NCBI RefSeq assembly: GCF_004570325.1
Contig: NZ_SPQO01000003.1
Span: forward strand, 1 to 64,000
Length of the DNA stretch: 64,000 nt
Direction of reading: 5' to 3'
DNA from: Mycobacterium sp. PS03-16
GTDB taxonomy: Bacteria; Actinomycetota; Actinomycetes; Mycobacteriales; Mycobacteriaceae
Part shown: positions 9,299 to 17,800 of the stretch, piece after piece
Position numbering within the stretch: position 1 is the first letter of the stretch
Layout: every line of letters starts with the position of its first letter
Program-made: the position numbers and the translations under genes
Notes under the pieces: model-generated
What the model was told of the DNA's origin: nothing
The model's database searches: none
Seen by the model: the letters and a program-made list of their open reading frames with translations, nothing else

Positions 9299-10917
9299 GG
9301 AATGAGCTTGCCCGGGTTGAGGATTCCGGCCGGGTCGAGGCGGGCCTTCACCGCGCGCAGGATCTCCACGCCCAGCTCGCCGACCTCCTCGACCATCCAC
9401 GGCCGGTGATCCGCGCCGACGGCGTGGTGGTGGGTGATGGTGCCGCCGGCGCGCATCATCGCCTCCGAGGCGGCGGCCTTCGCCGCGCGCCACTGCTCGA
9501 TCGGGTTGCCGCGCTGCCCGGCGACGACGGTGAAGTACAGCGAGGCGCCGGTGGGGTAGACGTGCGAGATGTGGCACAGCACCAGCGCGGGAGTGCCGGA
9601 CCGGCCGAGCGCGGTGGTGAGCGCCTCGGTGACGGCGGCCTTGAGCGCCGCGACGTTCGACCAGGTGGTGGCCGTCTCGAGCGTTTCGCACAGCGCACCG
9701 GCCGACAGCAGCGCGTCGCGCAGGTACGGCGCCCCGAACCGGCCGTGCTCCCACGCCCGTGCGGGCTCCTCGCCCAGCGACGTGCCGCCGTGTGCGGTGA
9801 GGACCGCGCGGGTTTCGGCGTGGCGGCTCTCGGCGTGCGCGGGCGTGCCCTCGAACACGGTGACCGCCAGGCAGCCCCCGGTGATGCGCTGTTCGCCGAT
9901 GCTCTCGGTGGTGGCCAGATTGACGCCGGTTTCGGCCTCGTCGGACAGCCGGATCACGGTCGGGCCGGTGCCGGTCTGGGTGACGGCGCGCAGCGCCGCC
10001 GCGCCGGTGGCGAAGTCGGGGAACGACCAGGCCTCGTATCGGGTGGCTTCCGGCACCCGGTGCACGCGCACCCGGACCCGGGTGATGACGCCGAACACCC
10101 CCTCTGAGCCGACGATCAGCTGCCGCAGATCGGGGCCGGCGGCCGACGCGGGCGCCCGGCCGAGATCGAGGACGCCGGCCGGGGTGACGGCCCGCAGGCC
10201 GCGCACCATGTCATCGAAGCGCCCGTACCCGGCGGAGTCCTGACCCGAGGACCGGGTCGCGGCGAACCCGCCGATGGTGGCGAAGCAGAAACTCTGCGGG
10301 AAGTGCCCGAGCGAGAACCCGCGTTCGCCGAGCAGTCGCTCGGCCTCCGGTCCGGTGACCCCGGCGCCGAACTCCGCCTCGCCGGACTCCTCGTCGAGCC
10401 GGTGCAACCGGTCGAACCGGCGCAGGTCAAGCGACACCACCGCGGAGAACTCACCGCGGACGGGGTCGAGCCCGCCGACCACGCTGGTGCCGCCGCCGAA
10501 CGGCACCACCGCGATCCGCTGGGCACTGCAGTGCGCGAGGATCGCGGCGACCTGATCCTCGTCGCCGGGCAGCAGCACGGCGTCCGGGGCGTCCTGTGGG
10601 CGGCGGTCGCGGCGGCGCAGCAGATCCGGAGTCGATTTCCCGCCGGCGTGCAACAGCCGGCCGACGTCGTCGGTCCGGCAGTACTCCGCCCCGACGATCC
10701 CCGCCAGCGCCGCGCGGTCGGCGTCGGCCAGCGCCGACGGGCAGACGGCCACCTCCTCCAGCGCGAGGCTCGGTGTCATCCCCTCACCGACACCGAGCGC
10801 CTGCTCGAGCAGGGATCGGATGCCGTCCGACAGCGGTTTCGCGGCGGCCGGATCGCCCCAGGCGTCCCACTTCATCGGCGGCAGCAGGGCGGTGGAGTGC
10901 TCACTCGAAGCGGACAT
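9295..10917 (-). CDS. FAD-binding oxidase, alkyl-DHAP synthase-like (Rv2251-like)
   Basis: Up to 540 residues. An FAD-binding type 4 (PCMH) domain starts near residue 105 with AVLLPGDEDQVAAIL and PFGGGTSVVGG, the FAD pyrophosphate loop. The C-terminal cap resembles alkyldihydroxyacetonephosphate synthase, including the late HHHAVG active-site stretch and HISHVYPTGASLYFT. This suggests ether-lipid or other glycerolipid chemistry, consistent with the coupled kinase gene. ATG 10917 gives the longest form; ATG 10875 (MKWDAWGDP) matches the usual family N-terminus and is equally plausible. It is divergent from the TetR gene. Confidence 0.85.
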   Translation of the reverse strand: MSASSEHSTALLPPMKWDAWGDPAAAKPLSDGIRSLLEQALGVGEGMTPSLALEEVAVCPSALADADRAALAGIVGAEYCRTDDVGRLLHAGGKSTPDLLRRRDRRPQDAPDAVLLPGDEDQVAAILAHCSAQRIAVVPFGGGTSVVGGLDPVRGEFSAVVSLDLRRFDRLHRLDEESGEAEFGAGVTGPEAERLLGERGFSLGHFPQSFCFATIGGFAATRSSGQDSAGYGRFDDMVRGLRAVTPAGVLDLGRAPASAAGPDLRQLIVGSEGVFGVITRVRVRVHRVPEATRYEAWSFPDFATGAAALRAVTQTGTGPTVIRLSDEAETGVNLATTESIGEQRITGGCLAVTVFEGTPAHAESRHAETRAVLTAHGGTSLGEEPARAWEHGRFGAPYLRDALLSAGALCETLETATTWSNVAALKAAVTEALTTALGRSGTPALVLCHISHVYPTGASLYFTVVAGQRGNPIEQWRAAKAAASEAMMRAGGTITHHHAVGADHRPWMVEEVGELGVEILRAVKARLDPAGILNPGKLIP

Positions 10918-10936
10918 GCGTTACAGTATTACACAT
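10916..10936. promoter_or_regulatory. Imperfect palindrome between oxidase and TetR starts (candidate TetR operator)
   Basis: A 21-bp imperfect inverted repeat whose outer arms read ATGyGTwA and TwACrCAT, centred on 10926. It spans both predicted start codons. On the top strand TACAGT (a TANNNT -10 hexamer) is 7 bp before the TetR ATG; on the other strand TACTGT is 5 bp before the oxidase ATG. This fits leaderless divergent promoters under TetR autoregulation. The repeat is visible; its use as operator is inference. Confidence 0.45.
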
Positions 10937-11510
10937 GCTGTCAATCCGTAATGACCGGTCGGTCGAGGAGCGGATCCTCGACGCCGCTGCGGCCTGCGTG
11001 GTCACCTACGGGGTCGGCCGCGTGACGCTGGCCGAGATCGCCCGCCGGGCCCGGGTCAGCCGGCCCACGATCTACCGCCGCTGGCGGGACACCGACGCGG
11101 TGCTCGCCGCGCTGCTGACCGCCCGCATCACCGGCGTGCTCGACGACGTGCCGAGCGCCGGGGGCGGCAGGGCAGCGCTGGTCGACCGCATCGTGCAGGT
11201 GGGGGAGCGACTGCGCACCGACGAGATCGTCGGATCGGTGATCCACAGCGCCCCGGAATTCGCGATGGTCTACATCAGCCGGCGGCTGGGCACCAGCCAG
11301 CAGATCCTCATCGACGCCCTGGCCGAGGAGATCGAAGTCGCCCAGGACGACGGCAGCGTGCGCGCCGGCGAACCGCGCCAGCTCGCGGCCATGTGCCTGC
11401 TGATCACCCAGTCCACCATCCAGTCCGCGCAGATGGTCGCTCCGTTGCTCGACGCCAACACCCTGTCGGTGGAGCTGCGCCGTTCGCTCGACGGGTACCT
11501 GCGACCGTGA
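10935..11510 (+). CDS. TetR-family transcriptional regulator (Rv2250c-like)
   Basis: 191 residues. The N-terminal HTH is intact (ERILDAAAACVVTYGVGRVT, then LAEIARRARVSRPTIYRRW). A helical ligand-binding domain makes up the rest. The ATG lies 17 bp from the oxidase start on the other strand and has no ribosome site, suggesting leaderless translation. The stop overlaps the glpD start (GTGA), so the regulator and glycerol-3-phosphate dehydrogenase are co-transcribed. The position suggests control of the divergent lipid genes and of glpD in response to a lipid or acyl ligand. The target is inferred from position only. Confidence 0.87.
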   Translation: MLSIRNDRSVEERILDAAAACVVTYGVGRVTLAEIARRARVSRPTIYRRWRDTDAVLAALLTARITGVLDDVPSAGGGRAALVDRIVQVGERLRTDEIVGSVIHSAPEFAMVYISRRLGTSQQILIDALAEEIEVAQDDGSVRAGEPRQLAAMCLLITQSTIQSAQMVAPLLDANTLSVELRRSLDGYLRP

Positions 11511-13042
11511 GGGCCGCCCTGCACGCCGGCCGCCGCGCCGCCGAACTGACCGCGCTCGCCGACGGCGCCCCGCTCGACGTGCTGGTGATCGGCGGTGGCA
11601 TCACCGGGGCCGGCATCGCGCTCGACGCCGCGACCCGCGGTCTGACCGTGGCGCTGGTGGAGAAGCACGATCTGGCCTTCGGCACCAGCCGGTGGAGTTC
11701 GAAGCTGGTGCACGGCGGGCTGCGCTATCTCGCCAGCGGCAACGTCGGCATCGCCCGCCGCAGTGCCACCGAACGCGGAATCCTGATGACCCGCAACGCA
11801 CCTCACCTCGTCTCGGCGATGCCCCAGCTGGTGCCGCTGCTCCCCGAGATGGGCAGGCCCGCCCGCACGCTGGTGCGCGCCGGCTTCCTGGCCGGGGACG
11901 GGCTGCGCCGGCTGGCCGGCACCCCGGGCGCGACGCTGCCGCGCTCCGGACGGGTCGGTGCCGCGCGGGCCGCCGAGCTGGTTCCCGCCGTCCGGCGCGA
12001 CGGGTTGGCCGGGGGGTATCTGGCCTACGACGGTCAGCTGATCGACGACGCCCGGCTGGTCACCGCCGTCGCCCGCACCGCCGCCCAGCACGGCGCCCGC
12101 ATCCTCACCCGGGTGAGCGCGTCGGCCGCGACGGCGACCTCGGCCCGGCTCACCGACCAGCGCACCGGCGAATCGTTCGACGTGTCGGCCCGCGCGGTGA
12201 TCAACGCGGCCGGTGTGTGGGCCGGCGACGTCGACCCGTCGCTGCGCCTGCGCCCGTCGCGGGGAACGCATCTGGTGTTCGACGCCGCCGCGTTCGGCAA
12301 CCCCGCTGCGGCGCTGACCATCCCGATTCCCGGCGAACTCAACCGCTTCGTGTTCGCGATGCCCGAACAGCTGGGCCGGGTCTACCTCGGGTTGACCGAT
12401 GAGGACGCCCCCGGGCCGATCCCCGACGAACCGCAACCGTCGCCCGCCGAGATCACGTTCCTGCTCGACACCGTGAACACCGCGCTGGCCACCCGCCTCA
12501 CCCCCGGCGACGTCCGCGGCGCCTACGCCGGCCTGCGCCCGCTGATCGACACCGGCGCCGGCCGCACCGCCGACATCTCGCGCGACCACGCGGTCACCGA
12601 ATCCCCGTCGGGCGTCCTCAGCGTCATCGGCGGCAAACTCACCGAATACCGCTACATGGCCGAAGACGTGCTCGACCGCGCCGTCGCGGTGCGCGGGCTG
12701 ACCGCGGGCCCGTGCCGCACCCGGGACCTGCCGCTGGTCGGCGCGCCGGCCAACCCGGTGTGGGCCGGACCGCCGCCGGCGCCGCTGCCGCCGTCACTGG
12801 TCGCCCGCTTCGGCGCCGAGGCGTCCCACGTGCTCGCCGCGGCGCGCTGCCCGCGGCCCACCGACCCGGTGGCCGACGGAATGGACGTCATCCGCGCCGA
12901 ATTCGAGTACGCCGTCACCCACGAGGGCGCGCTGAGCGCCGACGACGTCCTGGACCGCCGCACCCGCATCGGGCTGGTGGCGGCCGACCGCGACCGGGCG
13001 TTGCCCGCCGCACGGGAAATCATGGCCGCCCTGGTGGAGTGA
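11507..13042 (+). CDS. glpD: Aerobic glycerol-3-phosphate dehydrogenase
   Basis: A 511-residue FAD-dependent GlpD. It shows the dinucleotide motif VLVIGGGITGAGIALDAA at residues ~25-42, followed by the family signature FGTSRWSSKLVHGGLRYL. The middle has VINAAGVWAGD, and IGGKLTEYR lies near residue 375. The enzyme oxidises glycerol-3-phosphate to DHAP at the membrane and passes electrons to quinone. It corresponds to Rv2249c (glpD1). The GTG start overlaps the TetR stop by 4 bp. With the adjacent kinase and alkyl-DHAP-synthase-like genes it makes a local glycerol/glycerolipid cluster. Confidence 0.92.
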   Translation: MRAALHAGRRAAELTALADGAPLDVLVIGGGITGAGIALDAATRGLTVALVEKHDLAFGTSRWSSKLVHGGLRYLASGNVGIARRSATERGILMTRNAPHLVSAMPQLVPLLPEMGRPARTLVRAGFLAGDGLRRLAGTPGATLPRSGRVGAARAAELVPAVRRDGLAGGYLAYDGQLIDDARLVTAVARTAAQHGARILTRVSASAATATSARLTDQRTGESFDVSARAVINAAGVWAGDVDPSLRLRPSRGTHLVFDAAAFGNPAAALTIPIPGELNRFVFAMPEQLGRVYLGLTDEDAPGPIPDEPQPSPAEITFLLDTVNTALATRLTPGDVRGAYAGLRPLIDTGAGRTADISRDHAVTESPSGVLSVIGGKLTEYRYMAEDVLDRAVAVRGLTAGPCRTRDLPLVGAPANPVWAGPPPAPLPPSLVARFGAEASHVLAAARCPRPTDPVADGMDVIRAEFEYAVTHEGALSADDVLDRRTRIGLVAADRDRALPAAREIMAALVE

Positions 13043-13071
13043 CAGAGATCACAATCGGGTAGTCCATCCGG

Positions 13072-14895
13072 ATGAGTGCAGCACCCACCCTCAAAAAGGC
13101 GCTCAACCAGCGCCAACTGCGGATGATCGCGATCGGCGGCGTGATCGGCGCCGGCTTGTTCGTCGGCTCCGGAGTCGTCATCGGCGACACCGGACCCGGC
13201 GCATTCCTCACCTACGCGATGAGCGGCGTCCTCATCATCATGGTGATGCGCATGCTCGCCGAGATGGCGGTGGCCAAACCCTCGACGGGATCGTTCGCCG
13301 ACTACTCGCGCGACGCGCTCGGCGACTGGGCGGGCTTCTCGGTCGGCTGGCTGTACTGGTACTTCTGGGTCATCGTCGTCGGATTCGAGGCGATCGCCGG
13401 GGCGAAGATCGTGCAGTACTGGATCGACATCCCGCTGTGGCTGTGCGCGCTGATCTTCATGGTGCTGATGACCGCGACCAACCTGTTCTCGGTGAAGTCC
13501 TACGGCGAGTTCGAGTTCTGGTTCGCCGGCATCAAGGTCGCGGCGATCCTGGCGTTCATCGCCATCGGCGCGTGCTACGTCCTGGGACTGTGGCCCGGCA
13601 AGTCGGCCGACTTCTCGAACCTGGTCGACAACGGCGGGTTCATGCCGATGGGCTTCTCGGTCATCACGGTCGGCATCGTGACCGTCATCTTCTCGATGGT
13701 CGGCGCGGAGATCGCCACCATCGCCGCGGCCGAATCATCGGATCCCGAACGGGCGGTGGCCAAGGCCGCCAACTCGGTGATCGTGCGCATCCTGCTCTTC
13801 TACGTCGGGTCGGTGCTGCTGGTGGTGACCATCCTGCCGTGGAACAACGAGGGGCTCGCGGCGTCGCCGTTCGTCGCGGCGTTCACCGAGATGGGCATCC
13901 CGTACGCCGACCACATCATGAACGCGGTGGTGCTCACCGCGGTGCTGAGCTGCCTCAACTCCGGCATGTACACCGCGTCCCGGATGCTGTTCGTGCTGGC
14001 CGCGCGCCGTGAGGCCCCCCCGTCACTGGTCCGGGTGACCCGGCGCGGGGTGCCGGCGATCGCGATCCTGGCGTCCTCGGTGGTCGGCTTCCTGTGCGTG
14101 ATCGCCGCCGCGGTCGCCGAGGAGACGATCTTCGCGTTCCTGCTCAACTCCAGCGGCGCGGTCATCCTGTTCGTCTACCTGCTGATCGCGGTCTCCCAGA
14201 TCATCTTGCGCAGGCGCACCCCTGATTCCGAACTGCGCGTGAAGATGTGGCTGTTCCCCGTGCTGTCGATCCTCACCGCGCTGGCGATCTTCGCGATCCT
14301 GGTGCAGATGTTCCTCGACTCGAGTCTGCGCTCGCAGCTGGTGCTGAGCCTGGTGTCGTGGGGTGTGGTGCTGGTGCTGTTCGCCGCGAACAAGTGGTTC
14401 GTCAAACGCCGGCCGACCCCAGAGGGCGTCAGCGCCACCGGCACTCCGCACCGGGTGCTGGTGCTGGCCAACCAGACCGTCGACTCGACCGAACTGCTCG
14501 ACGAACTGCGCCGCATCGGCGCCGACCAGGACACCCGCTACTTCGTCGTGGTGCCGGCGAGCCCCATCGAGACCGGGGCGGCCGCCACCCACGGGCCGCT
14601 CGACGTCGCCGACGCCACGCAGAAGGCCGCGACAGCCCGGTTGGAGAACACGCTGAACGCGTTGCGCTCCGGGAACTTCCACGCCGACGGCCGGCTCGGG
14701 GACCAGCGGCCGCTGCGGGCGCTGAGCACCGCGGTCAGCGAGTTCGACCCCGACCAGATCGTCATCTCGACGCTGCCGCCCGAGCACTCGGTGTGGCACC
14801 GGTTCGACGTCGTGGACCGGGCCCGCGCCCAGCACAAGGTCCCGGTGACCCACGTCGTGGCCACCCCGGTCGGGGCCGCGCAGGCCGCGCCATGA
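13072..14895 (+). CDS. APC-family amino acid permease with C-terminal USP-like domain
   Basis: 607 residues. Residues ~10-450 are an amino acid-polyamine-organocation permease: the first helix has IAIGGVIGAGLFVGSG, and about 12 hydrophobic segments follow, as in GabP/AnsP/LysP. From about residue 458 the chain becomes soluble, with strand-helix alternation (HRVLVLANQTV, RYFVVVPAS, DQIVISTLPP, VPVTHVVATP) like a degenerate universal stress protein fold. The stop overlaps the start of a tandem-USP gene (ATGA), tying the two functionally. Transported amino acid unknown; a GABA, Arg or Asn-type substrate is possible. Confidence 0.85.
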   Translation: MSAAPTLKKALNQRQLRMIAIGGVIGAGLFVGSGVVIGDTGPGAFLTYAMSGVLIIMVMRMLAEMAVAKPSTGSFADYSRDALGDWAGFSVGWLYWYFWVIVVGFEAIAGAKIVQYWIDIPLWLCALIFMVLMTATNLFSVKSYGEFEFWFAGIKVAAILAFIAIGACYVLGLWPGKSADFSNLVDNGGFMPMGFSVITVGIVTVIFSMVGAEIATIAAAESSDPERAVAKAANSVIVRILLFYVGSVLLVVTILPWNNEGLAASPFVAAFTEMGIPYADHIMNAVVLTAVLSCLNSGMYTASRMLFVLAARREAPPSLVRVTRRGVPAIAILASSVVGFLCVIAAAVAEETIFAFLLNSSGAVILFVYLLIAVSQIILRRRTPDSELRVKMWLFPVLSILTALAIFAILVQMFLDSSLRSQLVLSLVSWGVVLVLFAANKWFVKRRPTPEGVSATGTPHRVLVLANQTVDSTELLDELRRIGADQDTRYFVVVPASPIETGAAATHGPLDVADATQKAATARLENTLNALRSGNFHADGRLGDQRPLRALSTAVSEFDPDQIVISTLPPEHSVWHRFDVVDRARAQHKVPVTHVVATPVGAAQAAP

Positions 14896-15767
14896 CCATC
14901 GTCGCCGGGTTCAGCGCGAGCCGGCAGGGGAGCGCACCGTTGCACCTGGCCGCCGAACTGGCCCGGTCCGCGCGCACCCCGGTCATCGCGGCAGCGGTCG
15001 TCGAGCGGCCGTGGCCGCCGCGCGGCGACCCGGTCGAGGACGAATACCTCGACTACGTGACCGCTGCGGCGCGGACATCGCTCGAGCGGGTGGTCGGCGG
15101 GCTCGCCGGCGACGTCGAGGTGTCGGTGGTGGTGCACCGGGCGACGTCGGTGCCCGCCGGCCTGACCGAACTGGCCGCCCATCACCGCGCCGAGGCCGTG
15201 GTGGTCGGCTCGTCCTCCTCGGGTCTGTTGGGCCGGGTGGCGCTGGGCAGCGTGACCGACCGGATGGTGCACACCGCGGCGGTGCCGGTGGCGATCGCCC
15301 CGCGCAGTTACCCGCCGAGCCGGCACCCGATCGGCCGGCTGACCGTTGCCTACGGTGGCCACGCCGATCTGGGCCGGGTGATCGAGACCGCGGCCGAGCT
15401 CGCCGAGCGGTGGTCGGTCCGGCTGCGGATCGCGTCGTTCTCGGTACGCCCGGTCGCGGTGTTCAGCGGGTCCATCGAACCGTCGGCGGAGCGCCTGGTC
15501 GTCGAGCAGTGGTCGCGGCGCACCGCCGACGAGGTCGCCCGGCAGCTCGACGACGTCCGCGTGTCCGTCGCCGCCGACGTGGAGATCGTGGTGGGGGTGT
15601 CGCACGACTGGCGCGGAGCCGTCGAGGACGTCGCGTGGGAGCCGGGCGACCTGCTGCTGCTGGGTTCGGGTGCGGCCGGCCCGACAGCGCAGGTCTTCCT
15701 CGGTTCGGCCGCCGCGAAGATCCTGCGGCACAGTCCCGTTCCGGTGATGATCGTGCCCAGGCGCTGA
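14892..15767 (+). CDS. Tandem universal stress protein
   Basis: 291 residues consisting of two UspA-like domains. The first half ends VVVGSSSSGLLGRVALGSVT, close to the ATP-binding G-2x-G-9x-G(S/T) signature, then AVPVAIAP. The second half ends LLLLGSGAAGPTAQVFLGS and HSPVPVMIVPRR. The first motif suggests nucleotide binding. The start overlaps the permease stop by 4 bp, so permease and USP are translationally coupled and the USP may modulate transport or sense nutrient state. Confidence 0.85.
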   Translation: MTIVAGFSASRQGSAPLHLAAELARSARTPVIAAAVVERPWPPRGDPVEDEYLDYVTAAARTSLERVVGGLAGDVEVSVVVHRATSVPAGLTELAAHHRAEAVVVGSSSSGLLGRVALGSVTDRMVHTAAVPVAIAPRSYPPSRHPIGRLTVAYGGHADLGRVIETAAELAERWSVRLRIASFSVRPVAVFSGSIEPSAERLVVEQWSRRTADEVARQLDDVRVSVAADVEIVVGVSHDWRGAVEDVAWEPGDLLLLGSGAAGPTAQVFLGSAAAKILRHSPVPVMIVPRR

Positions 15768-15782
15768 CCCGGGCCCGACGGC

Positions 15783-16175
15783 CTATGACGCCATCGCGTC
15801 GTACAACCGCGCGATGTCGGCCGGTGCCACGTCGACCTGGCACTGCTGCCGCAGCGCGCGCAGCGGCTGCGCGATCCGTTGCAGATCCGCCCACTCCTGG
15901 GGATGCGCGACGAAGTAGTTCCGGATCGCGGCCTCACCGCCTGCACCCTGCGCGCCGGCGTTGGTGATGACGTCGTTCGCGCCGGGATGGCTGCTGAGGT
16001 ACTGGCCGGTCTGGGCGGAGACGGAACCCAGTGTGCTGCTCAATCCCGCTGCGGTGCACTGCGGCTGCGCGGCGGCCGTCGGCAGGGCGATGGTGGCGGA
16101 GGCGAGCCCCAGCAGGGCGCCGGTCACTACAGCGCCGCCCAGTCCGCGACGCGCGGCAATGCCAGATGTGAACAT
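15783..16175 (-). CDS. Small secreted heme-binding/hemophore-like protein
   Basis: 130 residues. The N-terminus has RRG followed by a hydrophobic stretch and an ALPTAAAQP cleavage region, a clear export signal (Sec, or weakly Tat-like). The mature ~95 residues contain two cysteines, one at each end (QPQC and RQQC), probably disulfide-bonded. The helical stretch SHPGANDVITNAGAQG and YFVAHPQEWADL is typical of the mycobacterial hemophore-related family. The ATG at 16175 has AAGGGG upstream. It stands alone, convergent with the USP gene. Heme binding is a family inference, not shown here. Confidence 0.72.
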   Translation of the reverse strand: MFTSGIAARRGLGGAVVTGALLGLASATIALPTAAAQPQCTAAGLSSTLGSVSAQTGQYLSSHPGANDVITNAGAQGAGGEAAIRNYFVAHPQEWADLQRIAQPLRALRQQCQVDVAPADIARLYDAMAS

Positions 16176-16268
16176 TCGAAAACCCCTTGATGTTGGCGGT
16201 GATCCACTCCCCGACACCACCGGCCACGTTACGCGCAACGAGCGCGCGTGCTGGGCAGACGCAGAAAT

Positions 16269-16295
16269 CCCCGGCACGCGGACGGCGTGCCGGGG
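16269..16295 (-). terminator. Terminator hairpin after accD6 (end of FAS-II operon)
   Basis: Perfect 11-bp inverted repeat CCCCGGCACGC / GCGTGCCGGGG around a 5-base loop, 29 bp past the accD6 stop. There is no long U-run, as is usual for mycobacterial intrinsic terminators. Confidence 0.75.
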
Positions 16296-16323
16296 ACTTC
16301 TGAAGTGTTCTGCGCTGTGCGGC

Positions 16324-17745
16324 TTACAGCGGGATGTTCTTGTGGCGACCGCGGCGGGCGGGCGCCTCGGCCAGGGCCTGGGTGACCTTGCTGCGGGTGT
16401 GCGAGGGGTCGATCTTCTCGTCCACCACGCCGATCTCGATGGCCGAATCCACTCCGCCGGCGATCTTCTCGTGCTCGGCGGCCAGCTGCTCGTGCAGCGC
16501 CTCGCGCTCCTCCGGCGCGGCGGCGGCCAGCTTCTTCTTGTGCAGGATGCCGACCGCGGCCTTGGCGCCCATCACGGCGACCTCGGCGTCGGGCCACGCG
16601 AACACCTTGGTGGCGCCCAGCGACCGCGAGTTCATCGCGATGTACGCGCCGCCGTAGATCTTGCGGGTGACCAGCGTGACCCGCGGAACGGTGGCTTCAC
16701 CGAACGCGTGCAGCAGCTTGGCGCCGCGGCGCACCACGCCGCCCCACTCCTGGTCCACACCGGGCAGGTAGCCGGGGACGTCGACCACGACCACGAGCGG
16801 GATGCCGAACGCGTCGCACAGCCGCACGAACCGCGCCGCCTTCTCCGCACTCTCGGAGTTCAGGCAGCCACCGAGGCGCAGCGGGTTGTTGGCCAGCACA
16901 CCGACGGAGCGCCCGGCCAGCCGGCCCAGGCCGACCACCATCGACGGCGCCCACTTGGCCTGGAACTCCTCGAACGGGGTCCCCTCATCGAGCAGCGCGT
17001 TGACCAGCGGGTGCACGTCGTAGGCGCGGCGGGCCGAGTCGGGCAGCAGCGCGGTCAGGTCGGTGTCACCGGCCTCGGCCTTGGTGCGGTCGAAATGGCC
17101 CTGCTGGCAGAACAGGCCGACCAGGCGGCGGCCGCGCTCGTAGGCGTCGAGCTCGTCGTCGGCGACGATGTGGCACACGCCCGACTTCTTGTGGTGGGCC
17201 TCGGGGCCGCCGAGCGACACCATGTCGACGTCCTCGCCGGTGACGCTGCGCACCACGTCGGGGCCGGTGACGAAGACCTTGCTGTCGGGGGCCATGACGA
17301 TCACGTCGGTCAGCGCCGGGCCGTAGGCCGCGCCGCCGGCGGCGAAGCCGACGACCACCGAGATCTGCGGGATGTAACCGGACGCGCGGATCATGGCCTC
17401 GAAGACCAGGCCGACGGCGTGCAGCGCCTTGACGCCTTCGGCGAGCCGGGCGCCGCCGGAGTGCCAGATCCCCACGATCGGGCTCTGCTCCTCGATGGCG
17501 GTGTCATAGGCGTTCACGATGTGGCGGCAGCCTTCGATGCCCATGGCGCCGCCCATCACGGTGCCGTCGGTGCAGAAGGCCACGGTGCGCACACCGTTGA
17601 CGGTGCCGGCCGCGGCCAGCACACCCGAGCGGTCCCGCTCGTGCAGCAGCTCGACGCTGCCGTCGTCGAAGAATGTGCGCAGGCGCAACAGCGGGTCGCG
17701 GGGGTCGAGCGTCTCGCCGACAGCCTCGGGGGCCATGATCGTCAT
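16324..17745 (-). CDS. accD6: Acyl-CoA carboxylase carboxyltransferase (beta) subunit AccD6
   Basis: 473 residues, the same length I recall for M. tuberculosis AccD6 (Rv2247). The ATG at 17745 is fixed by AGGAGG six bases upstream. It carries two crotonase-fold halves: acyl-CoA binding and oxyanion segments at GIWHSGGARLAEG and GFAAGGAAYGPAL in the first, and VVDVPGYLPG, KIYGGAYIAMNS and GAKAAVGILHKK in the second. It transfers carboxyl from biotinyl-AccA3 to acetyl-CoA, making malonyl-CoA for fatty and mycolic acid elongation. It is the last gene of the FAS-II operon, 55 bp after kasB. Confidence 0.95.
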   Translation of the reverse strand: MTIMAPEAVGETLDPRDPLLRLRTFFDDGSVELLHERDRSGVLAAAGTVNGVRTVAFCTDGTVMGGAMGIEGCRHIVNAYDTAIEEQSPIVGIWHSGGARLAEGVKALHAVGLVFEAMIRASGYIPQISVVVGFAAGGAAYGPALTDVIVMAPDSKVFVTGPDVVRSVTGEDVDMVSLGGPEAHHKKSGVCHIVADDELDAYERGRRLVGLFCQQGHFDRTKAEAGDTDLTALLPDSARRAYDVHPLVNALLDEGTPFEEFQAKWAPSMVVGLGRLAGRSVGVLANNPLRLGGCLNSESAEKAARFVRLCDAFGIPLVVVVDVPGYLPGVDQEWGGVVRRGAKLLHAFGEATVPRVTLVTRKIYGGAYIAMNSRSLGATKVFAWPDAEVAVMGAKAAVGILHKKKLAAAAPEEREALHEQLAAEHEKIAGGVDSAIEIGVVDEKIDPSHTRSKVTQALAEAPARRGRHKNIPL

Positions 17746-17800
17746 CCAATTCCTCCTATGCCCGTTCCGATGTCGGCTGACCTTCGAGAAGTGGGGGTTG

